NCBI RefSeq assembly: GCF_016808095.1
Contig: NC_068980.1
Location: 13,333,388-13,397,387 of the forward strand
Source: Vigna angularis
Taxonomy: Eukaryota > Streptophyta > Magnoliopsida > Fabales > Fabaceae
DNA: 64,000 bases
Direction of reading: 5' to 3'
Shown: positions 22,923 through 33,638 of the stretch, piece after piece
Position numbering within the stretch: the stretch's first letter is position 1
How the letters are laid out: each line of letters starts with the position of its first letter
Notes under the pieces: model-generated
What the model was told of the DNA's origin: nothing
What the model saw: the letters and a program-made list of their open reading frames with translations, nothing else
Databases searched by the model: none
Translations under genes and position numbers: made by a program

Positions 22923-25900
22923 TCAATCATCAGCATCCTCATCCGCCTCATCAACAACCTCAACCTCCACCCCTTGATCAACGGCCCCGACGCTGGAAGG
23001 GTCTTGCATCTCTTGCAGCTCATCGTCGGCAGGCGAAGCATTAAGGTCAACCAGCACGCCATCAAAAACATCTTTCTCGACGTCAAAACCCAAGGCGTAA
23101 GGTTCCTGGATCCCCGCTAAGATGGACGCTTGACGGAGGGCCTTGTTGAAACCCTCCTCATGTTCGAAAACAATACCCGCCTCCAGCTCGGATATCTTCT
23201 CATTTGCCTTCGCCAAATCTCCCGTCAGAACACGATTCGTCTGAAAGAGTCCGCACTCTGATTTCTTCTAGCGGGAGACCATCGCCTTCAACTGATCACA
23301 TTCCTCCAACAGTCGGGCATTATCCTTCCGGGTGAGGCTCAAACGATCGGTCGCGTCGGCCGACTCCTTCTTGGCCTTTTCTAGGTCAGCCTCCAGTTGT
23401 TCGATCTTTTTATCGTAATCATCGTGAGTCAAAAGCATTTGATGCAGCGTCACCTGAAGACCCTCAGAGTTCTTCTTCTCGGCAAGGAGTTCAGCCCGAA
23501 CGGTTTCGATCCCTCGACGATCGGCAAACTCCCTTAGATACTGATAACGGTTGAAAAACCGTTATTTTTATGCTTAAAATTGATACCAAAAGCAACCTTT
23601 AAGACTTAGAAACTAGCTTGAACTCATATTTTTGCTTTAGTTTTGTGAATAAGAGAGTTGAAAGTGAATTTAATGGTTTTGTGCAAGATTCCCTTTATTT
23701 TGTAGGCTAATTGAATGATTTGAAAGAAGAATTGAAGTACCGAATGATTGGAATGCTGAAAAGTCAACCAAAAACCAGAAAAGTCAACCAGTCAACCAAG
23801 AAAGTCAACCAGTCAACCAAAATACGAAAAAAGCCAACCAGACGAGTTTTGGGCCAGTTTTATGCGATTTTATGATCTGTTTGGGCTTGGACCCGTTTTC
23901 TATTATTTTTATGTCCTATTTAAAGACCTAGATGTCTTAGGGTTGGTATCTTTGGCAGAAACAAAGCAAACACTCTCTCTTCCACCCCTTTGAAGGAGGA
24001 TCTTGGATGCTCAGGCTACCTCTTCACCTTTCTAGGGTTTTATCTTTCATTCTTTCATTATTGTTCATCTAAGGTTCACCATGAATATGGTGAACTAAAC
24101 CTTGTATGTTTGTTGGGGAATCAATGTAATCTTTTGAAACTCTCATATATGGAATTTGTGCTTGCATCTTAATCTAAGACTTATGCTTTCTTTCATCATT
24201 AGTTAGGGTTTTTCCTCTTTGCTTAATGCTTGCTTTGTTTAACTCATTCAATGCATGATTATTGATTTTGTCGATACGGGAACGTACGGGGAAGTCTAGA
24301 TCCGGGGAATCTCTCCCAATATTATATTGGTTGTCGTTAAGCTCCTGCACTTGATGAACTAATTATTAGGAATGCTAGGAATTGTATGAACTCGTAATTA
24401 GGGAGAAGCCTTCTTGAAAGGTACTTTAGAGAATGGCATTAACAATGATGATTTGAATGTTGAATTCCTAAAATATATGAGAGTGGATAAGATGAAATTG
24501 ACCCCCAACAACATATTCATATATATATTTCATTGAAAGTGCTTGTCTTTTGCTTTTGCCATTGATCAAAACCTCATGCATACATGTTTATTTTCTGTTT
24601 TGCATATTAAACTTTAAATATTTCGTTCTTAAGTCTTAGCTAATCAACGAACCACACAACTAAACTAGGCCGTGAGTCCTTTGGGAGAACGATACTTGGT
24701 CTTACCAAGTTTATTACTTGAACGATTCGGTCATACTTGCCGATTGTAAAACAAGTTTGTGACATCATAATTTGGTGATCATAAATTTGTCCATCAGATA
24801 CCATGCTAGAGAATCCGCCCAGGTTGACATCTCCAACATAGCGTTGGTCAATTTCGCCTCAGTTAGCGGTTCGATCGAAGCCTGTGGCGACGAACTCATG
24901 TGGAATTTTGTCTGATCGCTCATACTGAACGTCGGACTAAACACGTCGCCCGGTAGTGGCCGAGAGGAGGACCCTTCCTTTCCCTTGCGAGGTTTTTTGG
25001 ACGCCGACCGGGATGACGACCCTTCCTTATCCTTGTGCCCCTTGCCTCCATGTTCTTTTCTCTTCCTCACGAGGGGGATGGCTGAAGCAGTCGCCGCCTT
25101 AGAAGACGGGTCCACGAACACGACAGCCAAGACGGTGGGCAGACAGACAGCGGGGGAGAGCGTTGATGGTCCGCACGGCATCTAGGTCAACCGGATTCAT
25201 CATCCCAACAGGATACGCTTTTATCTTTCAGGGATCCCTTGTCCAATAAAAGGGGAACAAGGGATTCCCCGCGGCGTCATGGAATTCATGACGGCCGGCT
25301 TCATTGATGATGATCCTTAAGTACTGATTCTCTAAGTTTTTAAACGAATCAGAGAACGAACGGAAGAGTGTCCTATCTCGAACGGATTTCAAGGAAACCC
25401 AACCACCCCTTGGAAGCGAACGAACCTCGAAGTAGTGAAAGAAAACAGGGATCGTTGGGGTCACACCGACGACCAAACACATCGCCAAAAACGCCTGGAT
25501 GGCCGCCCAAGAGTTAGGATGCAGTTGTGCGGGGGCAACGTTCGCTTCCCGGAGAACGGCCATCTGAAATTCGGTGAAAGGCACCTGGACGCAGAGTTGA
25601 TAAAAAACATTAGCATACATGAAAAAGAAGTCGTCCGGGCTCGACCTCTTCCCATAAAAGACCCGTTCGTTCCTTAGACTAACCCTCGGCCGAACCAATA
25701 TGGAGTCCTCCACATCCGAGACAATGTATAGCCGATTGACCCTCCAAGTCAAATCTTCCCTAGTAGCATACACTGAAGCGAATCGGATGACATCATGGGG
25801 GGCCTAGTCGTATTCCGTGATTATTGTACCATCACCGTCCGGCTCGAAGGGCGAGCCATCTATAGGGATGTCGCCCTTGAGTAGGTGGATGGGAATCTCG

Positions 25901-26085
25901 TTAATGATCCGCTTACCCACGTCGTTGGGAGAATTGCGTTCCTCATCAGGAGACCGGACGGACTCTTCCAAAAATGAGGACGACACTGAGCTCGAAGAAG
26001 CGTCGCGCTCGCCATCACCGCCCGCCGACCTCCCGCTGCTTTTGCCTGACGAGTCGAAAGAAGACTCAATATGGACGACAACCAT
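22923..26085 (-). pseudogene. Antisense gene of the Tat-like element (gypsy-type 'transposon protein' domain plus coiled coil)
   Basis: Reading on the minus strand from ATG 26085: an acidic, serine-rich N-terminus, then a globular region (about 25790-25228) with motifs LTWRVNRLYIVSDVEDSILV, NSWAAIQAFLAMC and FFHYFEVRSLPRGGWVSLK. I recognise this as the plant 'putative gypsy type transposon' family (Pfam PF04195 style). Next is a Lys/Ser-rich linker (25181-24802), then a solo LTR insertion (23542-24796). Beyond it the frame resumes exactly at the TSD and continues as a coiled coil (IEQLEADLEKAKKESADATD, LARLLEE-like repeats) to an acidic C-terminus at 22923. Excluding the insertion the frame is about 630 codons. 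Damage: one TAG at 25804, a frameshift near 25200, one TAG near 23270 and the insertion. The domain's function is unknown. It is not gag, RT or integrase. It has its own TATA box. Confidence 0.78.
23542..24796 (+). mobile_element. Solo LTR (Athila-like family) with GATAC TSD
   Basis: The unit begins TGATAACGGTTGAAAAACCG and ends GTCCATCA. It is bounded by a perfect GATAC duplication (23537-23541 and 24797-24801). A TATTTAAAGACC promoter-like site lies near 23917, and the block GGCCGTGAGTCC...ACGATACTTGGTCTTACC lies near the end. A second copy is at 44712-46020. A five-copy GTCAACC cluster (23763-23818) sits upstream of the TATA-like site. Confidence 0.9.
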
Positions 26086-26158
26086 GTATTACCTGAGGGA
26101 AAATGAATACTAAGCTTGAAGAAAAACGGAGAAAGTGAAAATAACAACGCCCCTCTCC

Positions 26159-26167
26159 CTATTTATA
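26159..26167 (-). promoter_or_regulatory. TATA box of the antisense gene
   Basis: On the minus strand a perfect TATAAATAG lies about 75 bases before the ATG at 26085, within the usual plant distance for a short 5' UTR. It lies outside the LTR, so the antisense gene has its own core promoter. Confidence 0.65.
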
Positions 26168-26449
26168 GGAAAAATCTTGGTAACCGTCAAGGCATCCACG
26201 CCGTCGAAAGCCAACACGATCAACGATCCAGATGCGAAACCGCTTCAACTTCCGCCTCTCGACATGCGACACATGTTTTCCCGCCTAAATCAAATTGCGA
26301 ATATCGGCAAGCGAAAGCCCAATAAATTCGGCCCAAAAAAATCTGGAAAAGCCATTCAGCCCAATCGTGAGTAGAGGCGGACGTTCTACAAACAGACGTC
26401 CTACACTCCCACGGCTAACATTTAAACCCAACGTGCACCACGTGCACTA

Positions 26450-26465
26450 GGGCTTGGGGGACTTG
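26450..26465 (+). promoter_or_regulatory. Polypurine tract before the 3' LTR
   Basis: GGGCTTGGGGGACTTG precedes the LTR start TGTACCGTAGGG. It is purine-rich, as needed for plus-strand priming, though with pyrimidine interruptions. Confidence 0.6.
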
Positions 26466-27045
26466 TGTACCGTAGGGACCGGCCGGTCAAGTAGCGATCC
26501 CGAGACTCAACCTACCACCAGCATTTCTCCCATCTTACTCTTAACAGCATGGGAGGGCGGCTGCTCGCGTAGAAATTCACTTCACACGCTGTCATCTGAC
26601 CGACCGTTTCACCATCCTGGAGTAATGTCGGTTTATCGCATAGGCGGCCGTTCAAGACCGGTAAGCCGGGTAGTTAAGATAAAGGATTAAGGTAAATCAG
26701 GATTAGAGCTATTGGGCTGGAGTTGGGCCGTGTATAACTTTCACTAATCCCAAGTCCATAGCGAGAAACTATAAATAGAGGTCAGAGGCGAGTGGTAGCT
26801 AGGTTGCATTCACTGCACATTTATTATTGTTTCATCGAAATCGCCTACGGTTTCCGTACTGACTTTGACATTGGAGAATCTTTGACAGGTTCCTCTCGGA
26901 CGGTACGAGTGGACATAAGAGTTGGATGCGAGACCAAACGACAAGCAGACAAGAAGACAAATTGTGGAAGCGAGACCGAACGACAAGCGGACAAAAAGAC
27001 AAATTATGAAAGCATTTGGTAACTTAGTTCTCAAATAACTGAAAT
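26466..27045 (+). repeat. 3' LTR of the Tat-like element (580 bp)
   Basis: It starts TGTACCGTAGGGACC and carries TATAAATAG at 26770-26778. Its end, CAAATAACTGAAATA, corresponds to CAAATAATCGAAACA at 16797-16810. It contains an extra direct repeat of about 42 bp (GCGAGACCxAACGACAAGC...) that is present once in the 5' remnant. Confidence 0.85.
26770..26778 (+). promoter_or_regulatory. LTR TATA box
   Basis: TATAAATAG in the middle of the 3' LTR, plus strand, at the expected position between U3 and R. Confidence 0.7.
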
Positions 27046-27086
27046 AATTTTTATATCATGATTTATAAGTATAACATGTTTTAGTA

Positions 27087-27139
<53 letters not shown>

Positions 27140-27168
27140 TTTTAAAATTATAAGTATATTAGATACAA
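27046..27168. repeat. Right copy of the long direct repeat flanking the Tat element
   Basis: ATTTTTATATCATGATTT..., a TA run (27090-27134), then AAAATTATAAGTATATTAGATA. It is collinear with 16594-16728. Confidence 0.88.
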
Positions 27169-27169
27169 A

Positions 27170-28513
27170 TGAGAAAATATAATATTATATAAAAGATAAA
27201 AATACTTTAATTTATTATTTTAAAATTTTAGATTAAAATGTGTTAATTTTTTTATGTGATTGACTTATAGTCTTACTAATGTTATATTTTTTTAATGAAC
27301 CTCTTTTCCGATAAAGTTAACAAGTAAAACAAAAGAATAAAAACTGTTATAATTAATTGTGGAAATTTATGTATTTTCATGGTGAAAAGTCGATAATGTG
27401 GCACTAAGATTTCATCTAATGAATCAACAATGCTTTAGAAAGTTAGTTCATATTTTTTATTTTATATCAAATATATGTTTTATCATACCAAAAAAAAAAG
27501 AGCTGAGCTTCTTTCTCTTTATCATAAAAAGTGAAGAATTATGCAAGTTCTTGTTTATTAATTATTAGTAGATACTAGATCTTTTACTTTTCAAAGTGTG
27601 CATACTTCTATGACTATATTTGACGACATAGATAAGTTTGGATGATATTAAAAAATATTATCTTTTATCAAGTATCATTCATTAATATATTTTTCAATCT
27701 TACATCATTTTTATTTTATACGTGAAAAAATATACAAAACAACTATTCATATACCTTTATTCCAAAAGAGTAGATCTAACTACAGAGTTGAGTTGAAGTG
27801 AGATCCACCGCTGAAAATAAGGGTTGCAAAAAGAAATTATGAGATGAATTTATTATAGATAAAAAAATGATATATAATCTATTTTTTATTTTTAAATTAT
27901 ATTAGATGTTTCTAACATTTAAAGTACGAGAGTGTTATTAGGCGGTGGCTTCAAGTCTTCAATGACGAGTTTGTGAACTAACATTACTCCATGGATTTTC
28001 TCATGTGGTCCCTTGTATGCCTACCTTTTGTATTTAGCATGCAACAAATTTTTAACTCTATCTTGACTAAAATACTACAAACAAAGATAACTAATTTCAT
28101 ATTAATTAGAAAGGTAAGCCAAAAATATTTAATTTAACTAATATCATTTTTTTTTCGAAAATATCTCTCTTAAAACTTGGTACGATCAACAAAAATAGAA
28201 TGCATTTGGTATAACTTTTGCGTTGCCTGTTTTATTTGGTCAATTTTGAAAAGTACTTGAAGACAATTATATTATAAAAATTGACGAAACTAAAAAAAAA
28301 ATTACTTCCGAAGCGTGTAGATTTTTGCCCTTAAAAATTTATCGGTTTTGTGTTGTTTAAGTCTTTCAATTTTCCAAATTTTTCGATGAGCTTAGAACTT
28401 AGTAAGAAACTCTTAGGAGAGTAAATAACACAGGATAAAAAAATAAAAAAAGAGAAAAGAAAAAAAAGTGAAAGAGATGTGTGATCCTTAAAACTGAAAG
28501 AGATGTGTGAATC
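27170..28513. other. AT-rich DNA, no gene seen
   Basis: This is intergenic-type sequence with no supported reading frame. The only frame near its end (28331-28606, minus) is a low-complexity Ser/Phe-rich run crossing into the LTR. Confidence 0.5.
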
Positions 28514-28716
28514 TGTTAGTGCGGGAAGATTTATCAGAGTGTATGTAGAGATGTTTAGAGAAAGGTAAAGAGAGCACATAAAATGAGAGAACTGAGATAT
28601 TCTCATTCAAAGAGTATTGCCTTATATAAGGCACAGTACATAGGTAATGTAGAAACCAAAGGCTAACAAACTAACAGTATTACGACAATTATGTTTAAGT
28701 TTGGATTATTACAACA
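28514..28716 (-). repeat. 3' LTR of the copia element
   Basis: TGTTAGTGCGGG to TACAACA, with the palindromic TATA segment TGCCTTATATAAGGCA at 28618-28633. Confidence 0.93.
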
Positions 28717-28732
28717 CTTCCCCTTAATCCAA
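28717..28732 (-). promoter_or_regulatory. Polypurine tract of the copia element
   Basis: Read on the minus strand, GGATTAAGGGGAAGTG abuts the 3' LTR. Confidence 0.85.
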
Positions 28733-31700
28733 ACTCATCAAGCTTCTAACACCAATCAAACTTCTCAACTTTTTAAATTTACTTTGCCTTAAGGCTTTGG
28801 TAAATATGTCTGCAACCTGCTCTTCAGTAGTACAATGAACCAACTCCAACTTCCCTTTGCTGACCCGATCTCTTAGGTGGTGAAATTTAGTCTCTATGTG
28901 TTTGCTTCTGCCGTGAGAGGCTGGATTCTTTAAGAGACTAATGACCGACTTGTTGTCTACCAAGAGCTATACAGGTTTCTTGTATTCAACCTTCAATTCA
29001 TCGAGAATAGCTTCCAACCAAGTGCTTTGACACGCTGTTTCAGCAGAGGCAATGTACTCCACTTCACATGAAGAAAGTGCTACAACATTTTGCTTTCTAG
29101 AGCACCAAGAGATTGATGCTCCTCCATACTTGAACAAGTAACCATGCGTGCTTTTCCTCTCCACCTGATCACCACACCAATCTGAGTCACTCCAGGCCTC
29201 CAACACTCTATTCAAACTGTTGTATCCTTTGGGAAAGAACAATCCAAAATCTGTTGTTGCTTTCAAGTACCGTAGAATATGCTTGGCTGTGATGCGGTGA
29301 GTATGTCTCAGATCACTCATGAATCTGCTCACCAATCCAACTGCAAAGTTGATGTTCGGTCTGCTATTACACAAAAATCTGAGTGATCCTACTATTTGTT
29401 TGAAGAGAGTTGCATCTACCTTTCTCTCTTCTTCCAGGTTAGACAGCTTTAAATTTACCATAATTGGAACTACAGTGTTGTTGCAATTTAACATGTTGAA
29501 CCTCTTCAGGACTTCATTAACATATCTTCTTTGATGAATCAAAATCCCATTTGCTCTCTGCACAAACTCCAATCCGAGGAAGTAACTCAATTGACCAAGA
29601 TCGGTCATATCATATTCTTCTTTCATGCGTCTTTTAAATTCTGCAATCTCTTCTTCAGAATCTCCTGTTATAAGAAGATCATCAACATACAGACATATCA
29701 GCAGTGTGCTTTGTTGTCCGAATGACTTCACATATACTCCAAATTCTACTGGACATTTTTGAAATCCCATTCTCAAAAGTAATGCATTTATGTGATTGTT
29801 CCAGGCCTGAGGTGCCTGTCTTAGTCCATACAAGGCCTTGTGTAGCCTGTATACCTTTGTTCTTCACCTTTCTTCACAAAACCAGGTGGTTGTTTCACAT
29901 ACACTTCTTCCTCTAGTGGACCGTTCAGAAAAGCTGACTTTACATTCATTTGATGGATCTTCCAATCTCTCAGGTTTGCAACGGCAACAACCAGTCTCAT
30001 GGTTTCTAGTCTTGCAACAGGTGCAAAGACATCTGTAAAGTCTATTCCAGGCTTTTGCAAGAAGCCTTTTGCTACCAGCCTAGCCTTCAACTTTGCAACA
30101 CTTCCATCTGGTTTATACTTTGTTTTGAACACGCATTTAACTTCAATAGCCTGTTTATGCAGAGGCAGGTCTACCATCTTCCACGTTCTATTCTTCTCTA
30201 TAGCTTTCAGCTCCTCCAACATAGCCTCCTTCCATTCTTTAATATCAACAGCTTGTTCCCATGAGAGTGTTTCAGCATCGGCAAGAAAGGCATAATGGAC
30301 AATGTCACCTGAATCTGCAATTTCATTGTCCGTAAACACCTCATGACCTGTAAGCCTTGTTGAGGGGAACCGAGCTCTTTGTGACCTTCTGTTATTAGTT
30401 TCTACATCAGCAACGACCCGTTCAACATCATTAGTCTTCTTTTCTTCCAACCAGCTAAACACAATCACATCTGGTTTCAAGCCTGCTTCTACCTTAGCCC
30501 AATCAAATGTTACAACTTCATCTACTAATACGTCTCGGCTGATTACAATTTGCTTCTTTTCGGATCATACAGTCTGTAAGCACCTGTCAGATGATAACCT
30601 ACCAGAATCAGGACTTCACTTTTATCATCCAATTTTCTCCTTCTTTCATCAGGCACATGTTTGTAGCAGACTGAGCCAAAGATTCTTAAGTGACTTGTAG
30701 ATGACTTGAGTCCTGTCCAAGCCTCCTCTGGTGTGGAACTCTGCAGTGCTCTAGTTGGACTTCTGTTGAGCAGATATGCAGCCGTGGAAGCAGCCTCTCC
30801 CCATAGGTATCGTGGCAAACTATTCCCTTTAATCATGCATCTCGTCATGTCCAGCAAAGTAATGTTTCTTCTCTAGGAGAGGCCATTGTGCTGGGGTGTG
30901 TAGGGAGCTATTACCTCATGCACAATTCCCTTGTCTTGACAGAATTTGTCCATCTCTCCCGAGTTTAATTCTCCACCACCATCAGTTGTAAAGACTTTAA
31001 TCTACAGTGCTTTCTCTCTCTCCACCATGACACAAAATTTAAGAAAGTGTGAGTATACTTCCTTTTTTCTTTAAGCAAGTAAATCCACATTTTTCTAGTA
31101 TATTCATCTACAAAAAGTAGGAAGTATTTGTTACCTTCAAGTGTTTGCACATCAAGAGGACCACAGACGTCAGAATAAACCACTTTCAAAGGCTACTTGG
31201 CTCTTTTGATCATGGCTTTCTTGAATTTTTTTCTGGTTTGCTTTCCAATGGCACAACCTTCACAGATCTTGCGTGGTGCAGTAATTGTAGGAACACCTTT
31301 CACCAAGTCTTTATCTCTCAACTGACCTAGACTTCTAAAGTTCAAATGTCCATAGCGATAATGCCATAACCACCCATCTTCTCCAGTTTCTGTCGCGGCT
31401 AGGCACTGAACAATAGTGGTGTTTAGATTCACCTTAAAGGTTTGGTTCCGAGCAAGAGGGGCCTTGAGCACCAGCTGCTGCCTTTCATCAAACACTTGTG
31501 TCTTTGCTGCATCTTTATAGTGTAACCTTTCTCCAGGAGTTGTCCAAGACTCAGTAAATTACTTTTCATCGTCGGAACATACAGAACATTGTGCATGTAA
31601 GCGGTTCTTCCATCTTTGCGTGTAATCAGCACCTTGCTTGAGCCTTCAGCCCGGATAACGCTGTTATCAGCGAATTGAACGGTACTCTTCATACTTGTAT

Positions 31701-33349
31701 CTAAGTCCAGTATCCAGTCTCTTTTACCTGTCATATGATTGGAACACCCCGTGTCCAAATACCAAGATGACTCATCCTCTGCATGGCTCGTTTCACTGGC
31801 AAGCGACACATGGTCTGCTAACTCTTCGCGCTTGTCCAACACAAGGTTCCCTCTTTCGCTTGACAATAGTGCCCGTTCAGTTTCTTCGTTAATACCCGTT
31901 TGGTCAAAACATAATAGTCGTTTGGTTTCTTCATCGACTCCCATTCGGTCTGAAAACACCAGTCGTCCGGTTTCTTCAGTACCAACCGTTCGGTTTGAGA
32001 ACAACACCACTTCTTCAACAACTGCTCGGTCTGATGACAACATCTCTTCTACAGAAACCGCTTGGTCTGATGACAACATCTCTTCTACAGCAACCGTTCG
32101 ATCTGATGACAACATCTCTTCTACAGCAACCATTCGGTCTGATGACAACATCTCTTTTACAGCTGCTACAATTAAAGACCGTTCGGTTTCTTCATCAGCT
32201 GCATTAAAGGACAACATCCGCTCAGTTTCTTTACTAGTTGTACTTGAATACGACAACCATTCGTTTTCTTCTTTTGCTACATTTGAAGATGACATCCGTT
32301 CGGTTTCTCCATCATCTACATTCGTTCGGTCAAAAAGTGATGACTGTTCGATTGTACACATCAAAATAACATGGTCAGACTCTGAATCGTATTCGTCTTG
32401 AACAAGATTCGCTGCCTCATCATTCTTGGTGTTCTTTGCCGCTTCGTTGTGTCAGCATTCTGTAGAGTAATGCCCAAACTTGTTGCACGTGTAACATTGA
32501 ACATTTTTCTTATTGAAATTCTTTCTGCCTCTGCCTCTCGACTTTCTTCCACCTCTTTTGGTTCCCTCTTTTTTTTCACAGTCGTTAACCTCCGTGTGCT
32601 GAAAAAAGGAGTTTACATTTCTACCACCCATTCGGCCACCACATGTCTGTCCTCTGTGTTCCAGCTCCTCGGCTCCTGAAACTTTGAACATTTCTGGCTT
32701 GCAGCGCTTGGTTCGTGCTCTGTGTAGCACTCTTCTCTGCAGTCTTTCTCTCAATCAAATGATGCTCATGCGCTGCAAGAGAGTTTTGTAGTTCTTCCAC
32801 TCTCATCGTTTCCAAGTCTTTGCTTTCTTCTATAGCCAAAACGATGTAGTCATACTAGGGTGTCAATGTTCTTAAAAATTTCTCGACAATCTTCTTTTCT
32901 TTAACAATCTTGTCACAAGCCCGCATTGCATTTACCACGATCTGAATCCTTCCAACGTATTCTTCAATCGTTTCTTGCTCTCCCATAGTCAAGAGCTCAT
33001 ATTGTCTTTGCAGGGATTGTAGTCTGACCTTCTTAATTTTTCCAGAATTTCCATATCCCTCTTGCAGTATGTCCCAGACTTCCTTGGTCGTGACTGCTTT
33101 CGATACCTTCTGAAAGATCGCCATAGAGGCGCACTAGTGCAACAACATATGTGCCTTGCAGTCCAGTTTCTTATTTTCTTTATAGGCTTTCTTCACTTCT
33201 TCCGAATCCCCCTTTGAAGGTTCTTGAAAACCTTTTTTGACAACTTCATCGACTTCTTGGAAATCCAGTATAACATCCATCTTCACACACCAATCATCAT
33301 AGTTCTTACCATCAAACACCGGTAAGTTGCTTTGAACTATCCCTGCCAT
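28724..33349 (-). pseudogene. Copia gag-pol polyprotein (broken by stops and frameshifts)
   Basis: Start ATG 33349 (MAGIVQSNLPVFDGKNYDDW, the typical copia gag opening). The gag helical region follows (32855-33349), then a zinc knuckle CYTCNKFGHYSTEC (about 32455-32500). Next is a long acidic repeat linker, then protease WYLDTGCSNHMT (near 31735, catalytic D in LDTG). Integrase has the GHLNFRSL...CEGCAIGK zinc site, DVCGPLD and a second D in TDGGGEL. RT has [21 protein letters not shown] and the catalytic YVDDLLITG (near 29690). RNase H has WSDSDWCGD, VEYIASAE and the ending KALRQSKFKKLRSLI. Interruptions: TAG at 33131, a stop near 32845, frameshifts around 32500-32360, 31460 and 29840, and stops near 31190, 30870, 30540 and 28964. 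All domains remain recognisable, so loss of coding is recent. Confidence 0.9.
31770..32340 (-). repeat. Acidic tandem repeats between zinc knuckle and protease of the copia element
   Basis: Four to five 36-bp units encoding VEEMLSSDRTVA-like 12-mers lie at about 32020-32200. They are flanked on both sides by looser units of about 15 residues of the type EETxRLxFxxxxG. Together they make a linker of roughly 190 residues rich in Glu, Ser and Asp. The repeat phase is kept in frame. Confidence 0.85.
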
Positions 33350-33418
33350 TACTTCTACACGGGAACTCTTCTTTAGTTGACTTCTTGAACGTCAAGACTC
33401 CACCAGGTTTCAGAACCT

Positions 33419-33435
33419 GTTGCTCTTGATACCAC
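33419..33435 (-). promoter_or_regulatory. Primer binding site of the copia element
   Basis: On the minus strand, TGGTATCAAGAGCAACAG follows the 5' LTR after one G. It is the initiator tRNA-Met type used by most copia elements. Confidence 0.85.
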
Positions 33436-33638
33436 TGTTAGTGCGGGAAGACTTATAAGAGTGTATGCAGAGATGTTTAGAGAAAGGTAGAGAGAGCATA
33501 TAAAATGAGAGAACTGAGATATTCTCATTCAAAGAGTATTGCCTTATATAAGGCACAATACATAGGTAATGTAGAAACCAAAGGCTAACAAACTAACAGT
33601 ATTACGACAGTTGTGTATAAGTTTGGATTATTACAACA
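33436..33638 (-). repeat. 5' LTR of the copia element
   Basis: Partner of 28514-28716. The palindrome TGCCTTATATAAGGCA is at 33540-33555. Confidence 0.93.

Larger units (their letters stand above)
16729..27045 (+). mobile_element. Tat-lineage Ty3/gypsy retrotransposon with antisense gene
   Basis: The order is: 5' LTR remnant of only about 82 bp (16729-16810), primer site, gag, protease, RT, two RNase H regions, integrase, a 109-bp tandem array, a long minus-strand reading frame, polypurine tract and 3' LTR (26466-27045). A second, archaeal-type RNase H before integrase and a 3' antisense reading frame are both known from Tat-lineage elements (Ogre, Grande, Retand, RIRE2). The 5' LTR is missing about 500 bp. 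The pol frame has many stops and a tandem duplication, so the element cannot move by itself. A solo LTR (23542-24796) is nested inside. GC content is clearly higher than in its AT-rich surroundings. Confidence 0.9.
28514..33638 (-). mobile_element. Ty1/copia retrotransposon with 203-bp LTRs
   Basis: Both LTRs are 203 bp (28514-28716 and 33436-33638), start TGTTAGTGCGGG and end TTATTACAACA. By eye they differ at about nine positions (roughly 4 percent), suggesting an insertion a few million years old or less. The body reads, on the minus strand, gag, protease, integrase, RT, RNase H, the copia order. The 5 bases outside the LTRs are GAATC (left) and GAGCC (right), so the TSD is imperfect. The polyprotein is broken at several points. 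Confidence 0.93.
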
